From Ancylostoma caninum (Eukaryota; Nematoda; Chromadorea; Rhabditida; Ancylostomatidae), in the NCBI GenBank assembly GCA_037903475.1, contig JBAJFG010000172.1:620001-684000 (forward strand): a stretch of 64,000 nucleotides of DNA, in the 5' to 3' direction. Below the pieces are notes generated by a model that saw nothing but the letters and a program-made list of their open reading frames with translations, made no database searches and had not been told where the DNA came from. The translations under genes and the position numbers were made by a program. Each line of letters opens with the position of its first letter. Positions within the stretch are counted from its first letter, which is position 1. Shown here piece by piece: positions 58,528-64,000 of this stretch.

Positions 58528-59399
58528 TTAAATTATCATTGGTGCCATACTAGCATGCCAGGACCAATACCCGTCCCATTGGCGTTTCTCTCTCACGTTC
58601 GCTTCTGGGACAGCGGATCTCCCATTTCTGGAAAAAGAGAGAACAACTGGAGAACAGTTATATTAACGTCACTACCATAATTAGAAATGTGTACATAATT
58701 TTCATTAACAATGGCCACCGTTAGTGTATGGATATGATAATTAGCCACTTTTTCTCGGCTCCTGCAACGACCTTCTGTTTACGACCGTCGCCGATCGTAA
58801 AATGTCAAAGCGTAGTCGTTAGCAGTTAGCAGCGCTAACGAAAACTGCTCCAGCAAGATGATACAAAACTATAATACTCGACAGTATTTAATTTCAAACT
58901 GGCAACAGTCGGTAGTTCGCAATTTTTTTTTTCATACAACTGCATTAGGTCAAAGAGCCTCGCTTTAAATCTAACTATAACTGATAAGCAATTCTTCAAA
59001 GCATCTCCACATTTTGACACTCCAAAACGAATGGAAATAGACAAGCGATAAGGAGAATGGAAACGATGCGATTGGTTACATTGATCACCTTTCCAGTGAT
59101 CATCATGAGTTTATATTTGTCGTAAGTTTCCATACATTGTCTTGTCTATTGCCTCTTTTTTCGGAAGTAACAACTACAGCTGACAAAGTTTACGGATATT
59201 ATTGGTCAGTACTCTGCCAGTAAATGTTTGAAAGTGATCACACATACCTTAGAATTGGATGGGCCATCTGATTCGATGGGGCTGCTTGGGTAGTCATGAC
59301 TTGAAAAGAAGATCATTTTCTCATAAGGCGCATCTACGGAGGCCACATATGGAACTTACCAGAAAGAAGGCAAACGAGAAATAGAATCACGAATTTCAT
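58528..59399 (-). CDS. W8: secreted Trp-rich precursor (YWSWH type)
   Basis: Minus-strand exons 59399-59360, 59299-59248 and 58627-58528; introns of 60 and 620 bp; 63 residues. Signal peptide MKFVILFLVCLLSVMTTQA, then APSNQMAHPILR, without cysteines as in W6. Exon 3 gives NGRSAVPEANV-REKR and the payload QWDGYWSWHASMAPMII, identical to W6 and W7. It is the inverted duplicate of W6: exon lengths are the same (40, 52, 100 nt), with substitutions concentrated in exon 2. The frame is intact and a promoter is present, so both copies could be active. Function unknown. Confidence 0.8.
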
Positions 59400-59465
59400 G
59401 CTTGGAAAATTGGCTCGACAAGCAAATTCGGCGGTGAAAGCGTACAGCGAACTGATTCTACAGCG

Positions 59466-59570
59466 CTTATATACATGATACCTTTTATATTGTACTTCAC
59501 TAATGAATGAAGCATTTTTTTTTGTTGGAGGTAAACCTGCCCGATTAAAGGTGAAACATCCAATTGATTT
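59466..59570 (-). promoter_or_regulatory. W8 promoter: shared block plus TATATAAG
   Basis: The minus strand reads 'aattggatgtttcacc', 'taatcgggcaggtttacctcc', then TATATAAG (59473-59466) and 'cgctgtagaatcagt'. Nearly identical to W6. Confidence 0.75.
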
Positions 59571-60713
59571 GAGATTATCATTGAACATTGTGCGGCATCT
59601 AGCACACAATTCCCGTTGTCTTGTCGCCAACAATTTCGATCACGGTACCTATGGCTGTTGCTTCTCGAGGACCGTAGCAATTTTGGCCGCCATCGTCGCA
59701 ATGACCGGAAAGGCCTGCTTTTGAAGGAATATAGCAGGAGCTTGTCCGTGGCTGGTGTAAGAGCTGCATGTGTTGGCAATAAGCGATACTGTGTCATGCA
59801 TAAGCAAATTACTGAACATTGATCATCATTAAAACAAACCGCCAACACTATGTCCTGCATTGATCGTGGTTACACTTACTCCCCATTGCTGTCCCTCTCG
59901 AGGATACAGCTCGTCTTCAAACCTAGTCTTGTTCCACAAAAAACTAAGTCTACACATGTGGCTGTGTATGGAACCAAAGATCCCAAACTCTCTCAGCAGT
60001 GTATAGTGTGATCAACCCTTCATTTTTTCATAATCGGATAAAGACATGTCCCTGTCACTGGTAATTGTTTAGGTTGATAATTTAAGGTCGAGAATTTGAA
60101 ATGCCACTTCATAATCCGTTGTTCTTTAGATTCGAATCGCTGTGCTAAAGGCTAGATTGGTTGTTATGTTCAGAATCGCGTTGCTGTTGCTCGTGCTCGA
60201 TTGATCACTTGGTACACCGTTAGATTGGCGCAAGGAAATGGCGCGCTTTTTCCGGGCATAATATTCATCACATTCTTATCATACTTAACATATGATTCAA
60301 ACAGCTTGTGAGTTTGCGCATGCATATGCACCACAAGTTGAGATGGCGCTAAGTATCCTGCGTGGGTGGATAGGTATGCTCCAATATGGGGAAATCCAAG
60401 CATTATAAGTTGCAGAGAAAGTGACCTAATTACTGGAAGGGAAGACGGGAGAGTCACAATTGTAAGTACAATAAAAAAAAAGAAGTGATTGTAGAAGAAA
60501 AATTAAGAGTTAGGGATAGCCTAGTTCCGCTTCGCACTAAACCTTATACGAAACTAAACTAAGAATATGCCTCCACCGTGCTCGTCAGTAAGGTAGGGGG
60601 AGGCATATAGAAGTAGTTGAGCAAAAGTAAAACAACTAACCTGTGGTATCGATATAAAATCCACAAAATGGAGAATAAAATTTCAATAATCCTTGGGAAC
60701 AACCATTAGTCCA

Positions 60714-61271
60714 TCAATTAGTCCACGCAAGAATATACTGAATTGTCGTGGTAGTAACTGCTGAAGAGTGAACTCGTAGTCGTTCTACTAATTGAAGAGC
60801 CGAAATCAAGAGCAAGTAATAGGAGGAGAAAGGAGAAGAGAGAATGAAAGTTATCCAGAACGATACCTTTTTATATGGATTGAAGTTGATGGCCTCATAG
60901 GTGGTGTGACAATAACTAGGTGAATATAGGCTACAGGTGACATTCCGACATTGCCAGGTCTGTCGAATACAGAAGGTGTGACAGAAATTCTCAACCGAGA
61001 TTATCTGTCTTCTCACGACCTGCGTTTGCAAAGTGTGCATTAGCATCATCTTGCAGGAAATGAATATTTGCTCGTCTTGTGAGTTTCTGATGGAAGGCAC
61101 CTGCCAACTCCTAGGGTTGGGTAGCGCAGAGCTCGTCGCCATTATGGTCCCACTACTTAGTAAATCATAGTAAAGCATTCCTTGTGGCTCAACCGACAAC
61201 ATGGAAAAACTCTCTTTTCGGGCGACTCTGCTTTTGGATGTTTTGGAAGTGATTGCGGATGTGGAATCCAC
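60714..61271 (-). other. 185-codon ORF at the palindrome edge
   Basis: Open frame without an ATG at its 5' end (the first possible codon is GTG; the first internal Met is about residue 24). It contains a Cys cluster (FCHTFCIRQTWQCRNVTC, then YCH) and a hydrophobic stretch (FWITFILSSPF). Its beginning lies in the inverted arm: the window end (63962-64000) encodes the same DSTSAITSKTSK start reading outward. It may be an internal exon or a transposon gene. Family not recognised. Confidence 0.35.
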
Positions 61272-64000
61272 TGGCGCTTCTGTGCGTTACTCGCTTACAG
61301 AACGAAGGCTTTTTCACCAACAGAACATATTCGAATAAAAATTTTAGCTCAAGTAGATATTTTCGTTTACACTTGCACCATCATTACTACTGCCTGATCG
61401 ATATGAACACAGGTGTCCAATATTCCGTTCACTATCGCCGTTATGTGGAAGTGCACCTGCTCAGCTGTGTTCGCCTCTCACAGTGAACGGTTGACTGCTC
61501 CAAAACCCGATGTTTCTCAAACAAATCTTTGATATGCATTCAAAATTTGAACTGAAAAATAATGGGAGGCGGTGAGGTTAAGAAGAAATAACTTGGAGGG
61601 CAGATGAGAAACAGAATGGAGTGAATTAACAACTTCTTGATAGGTCGCGGCAGACTCCGCAATGAAACACAAGCAGCCTTAGTTGGACACAGCGAGAAGG
61701 TGAGAGGCTATATTACCGTGCAGTGCGTTTTACGGTAGCTTTTTGAATCTTGCCCTAAGTAATGTCGCCTCCGCTGTAGAACGTCTGCTGATCGGATTTT
61801 CCCGATCCCATTGAGTGCATCAGTTCTATTCGTGCAGCCGTTGGCTGTTCCGCAGGGCAAATTTCTTCGTTTCATCCCAATGTTCTGACTTGATTTGTCA
61901 TGCCGACTACTCCTGTCACTCTCGAGAGTCGCAATGAGTACCCAAGACTTCGCCAGCTGTTACAACCATTTTCCAATCAGTTCCTGAAAATTTCTCGAGG
62001 TTCCGCACCAGAACCCGTACCGGCTTCCATTGCTTTTAACCCGTCTTCTTAACGAAGCTTGCTCATCGGCAAGTCGTACGTGCTGGGGTCTAGTAAGATA
62101 ACATGCAATTCATAAATTTCAAAGCTTCTTCAACTGTTTGTTCGACTGGTTCATCCGTTCATAATCTGACACGTGTTCGCATGATTGATCATAATTTTCG
62201 ATCGGACGGCTAATTGGCCGAAAAATTTAGATCAGCGCTCCATATCCTATTATTTGATGGATGTTATATGCGGCAGTATGATCGTTATGTAAACTCTTTC
62301 TGAAGAACTAATTTGAAAAAATATGTGAGTGATGGTGTTCGCCAATTGATTGTCCAGCTTGGTATACATAGTCTTTATAGGAAGGACACGAATTCTGTGA
62401 TTCTATGACGTAGCAGCCTAGGAAGCGCAGCGGGACCTACTCGCGAATATCCACGGTAGAGACCGTAGAGCGCTACTGTACCACCCCACGACCAACCGCG
62501 AGCATGAGAAATTGGATATCTCTGAAAACTTTGTATACGGGGTAGTCGAGGGTGCTCATCACAAATATCACACTCATTTCGCATGATAGTATCAATTTTA
62601 CTGATTTTATCGATTTTTGGCAGCCTCCAGAGTTCAATTCCTCAACCGCTGTTCAAGACACACAACAGAAATATCTTTTGGTTTCGGTCGTGTTTTTGAT
62701 TAATGCTGCTGTGCGTGTCGACACACCTTCCCATAGCGTACGTCCTCTCAGTCTCGCATTCGGTAATTATTAAGCTGATCTAAATTTTTCGGCCAATTAG
62801 CCGTCCGATCGAAAATTATGATCAATCATGCGAACACGTGTCAGATTATGAACGGATGAACCAGTCGAACAAACAGTTGAAGAAGCTTTGAAATTTATGA
62901 ATTGCATGTTATCTTACTAGACCCCAGCACGTACGACTTGCCGATGAGCAAGCTTCGTTAAGAAGACGGGTTAAAAGCAATGGAAGCCGGTACGGGTTCT
63001 GGTGCGGAACCTCGAGAAATTTTCAGGAACTGATTGGAAAATGGTTGTAACAGCTGGCGAAGTCTTGGGTACTCATTGCGACTCTCGAGAGTGACAGGAG
63101 TAGTCGGCATGACAAATCAAGTCAGAACATTGGGATGAAACGAAGAAATTTGCCCTGCGGAACAGCCAACGGCTGCACGAATAGAACTGATGCACTCAAT
63201 GGGATCGGGAAAATCCGATCAGCAGACGTTCTACAGCGGAGGCGACATTACTTAGGGCAAGATTCAAAAAGCTACCCTAAAACGCACTGCACGGTAATAT
63301 AGCCTCTCACCTTCTCGCTGTGTCCAACTAAGGCTGCTTGTGTTTCATTGCGGAGTCTGCCGCGACCTATCAAGAAGTTGTTAATTCACTCCATTCTGTT
63401 TCTCATCTGCCCTCCAAGTTATTTCTTCTTAACCTCACCGCCTCCCATTATTTTTCAGTTCAAATTTTGAATGCATATCAAAGATTTGTTTGAGAAACAT
63501 CGGGTTTTGGAGCAGTCAACCGTTCACTGTGAGAGGCGAACACAGCTGAGCAGGTGCACTTCCACATAACGGCGATAGAATATTGGATACCTGTGTTCAT
63601 ATCGACCAGGCGGCAAAAATGATGGTGCCAGTGTAAACGAAAATATCTACTTGAGCTAAAATTTTTATTCGAATGTGTTCTGTTGGTGAAGGAGCTACAA
63701 GATTTGTTCTGTCGTCGGTTTGGAACACGTGAATGTTTGGTTATAACTTACGTCAATATCTGTGTCTTCTATGCAGTATACCAACTCTCTTTCTTCCTGA
63801 GGGTCATGGTAATATGTATGTATATAATACCATTCAAACCTCAAATTCAGCACAAAATTGAAAGTGGATACCTAGTTAGCAAATGGGAAGGACTTTCTAA
63901 AGGATATTGTAAGTGGGGGTGGATGCTTCGTTCTGTAAGCGAGTAACGCACAGAAGCGCCAGTGGATTCCACATCCGCAATCACTTCCAAAACATCCAAA
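61233..64000. mobile_element. Large palindromic element, runs off the window
   Basis: 61233-62222 is the inverse of 62778-64000, the right arm having about 270 bp (roughly 63660-63930) that the left arm lacks. The centre (62223-62777) matches the sequence around the hAT insertion at 49430-49480 / 51686-51960. The right arm is cut by the window end, so full length and termini are not visible. ORFs inside are not recognisable. Confidence 0.8.

Larger units (their letters stand above)
53590..60340 (-). repeat. Inverted duplication, arm B (contains W8)
   Basis: The reverse complement of 29480-33815, interrupted by the foldback at 55044-57353. Sequence on either side of the foldback rejoins exactly at the arm A position near 32455 ('gatgtac|cagtcac'). 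Confidence 0.75.

Overview
The window is eukaryotic and almost certainly nematode. Genes are small and split by short introns, with T-rich tracts before AG acceptors, AATAAA signals and TATA-type promoters, and the background is AT-rich and crowded with DNA transposons and minisatellites. A strongylid (hookworm-like) parasite is my inference; nothing in the sequence names the species.

The recognisable host content is one family of tiny three-exon genes for secreted tryptophan-rich precursors. I call them W1 (971-2716 +), W2 (5753-6921 +), W3 (11045-12013 +), W4 (22430-24482 +), W5 (decayed final exon, 27387-27484 +), W6 (30343-31305 +), W7 (38837-37896 -) and W8 (59399-58528 -), plus a 3' remnant near 25865-26060. 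Exon 1 is always 40 nt and encodes most of a signal peptide. Exon 2 (52-67 nt) ends the signal peptide and adds a short spacer, often with a CxxPPC motif. Exon 3 carries a conserved pro-segment (RSAVPEAN-like), then a dibasic REKR site, then a Trp-rich payload: GGMWWKHS-type (W1, W2), a WWW type (W3), WWKSTPRPGTWWK (W4), and QWDGYWSWHASMAPMII (identical in W6, W7 and W8). In W2 and W4 the payload is amplified into in-frame 63-bp and 69-bp tandem units separated by KR sites, the layout of a multi-peptide precursor. Six genes plainly share a promoter block and TATA box; W1 has a diverged version. I do not recognise the family and regard it as the main discovery in the window.

The rest is mobile and repetitive DNA. 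1-300 is a minisatellite relic. 7.5-9.25 kb is an AATCGATAAA-type satellite holding a truncated LINE. 9.3-9.8 kb is a foldback. 13.4 kb is a MITE. 16.7-17.8 kb is a 117-bp satellite. 18.1-21.4 kb is dispersed and tandem repeats with a nested GC-rich transposon. 34.9-36.2 kb and 43.8-45.25 kb are GGACCC-type minisatellites. 41.1 kb is a mariner-like element. 42.2 kb and 49.5-51.7 kb are hAT elements, one nested in another. 46.65-48.2, 55.04-57.35 and 61.2-64 kb are long palindromic elements.

Architecturally, about 4.3 kb around W6 (29480-33815) reappears inverted around W8 (60340-53590), and the inverted copy was later split by a 2.3-kb foldback. W2 and W3 sit in direct tandem modules. The cluster has therefore grown by direct and inverted duplication in a transposon-rich neighbourhood, with signal, pro-segment and promoter conserved while the payload diverges. 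Unmarked stretches between these features contain no coding or RNA signal that I can support.
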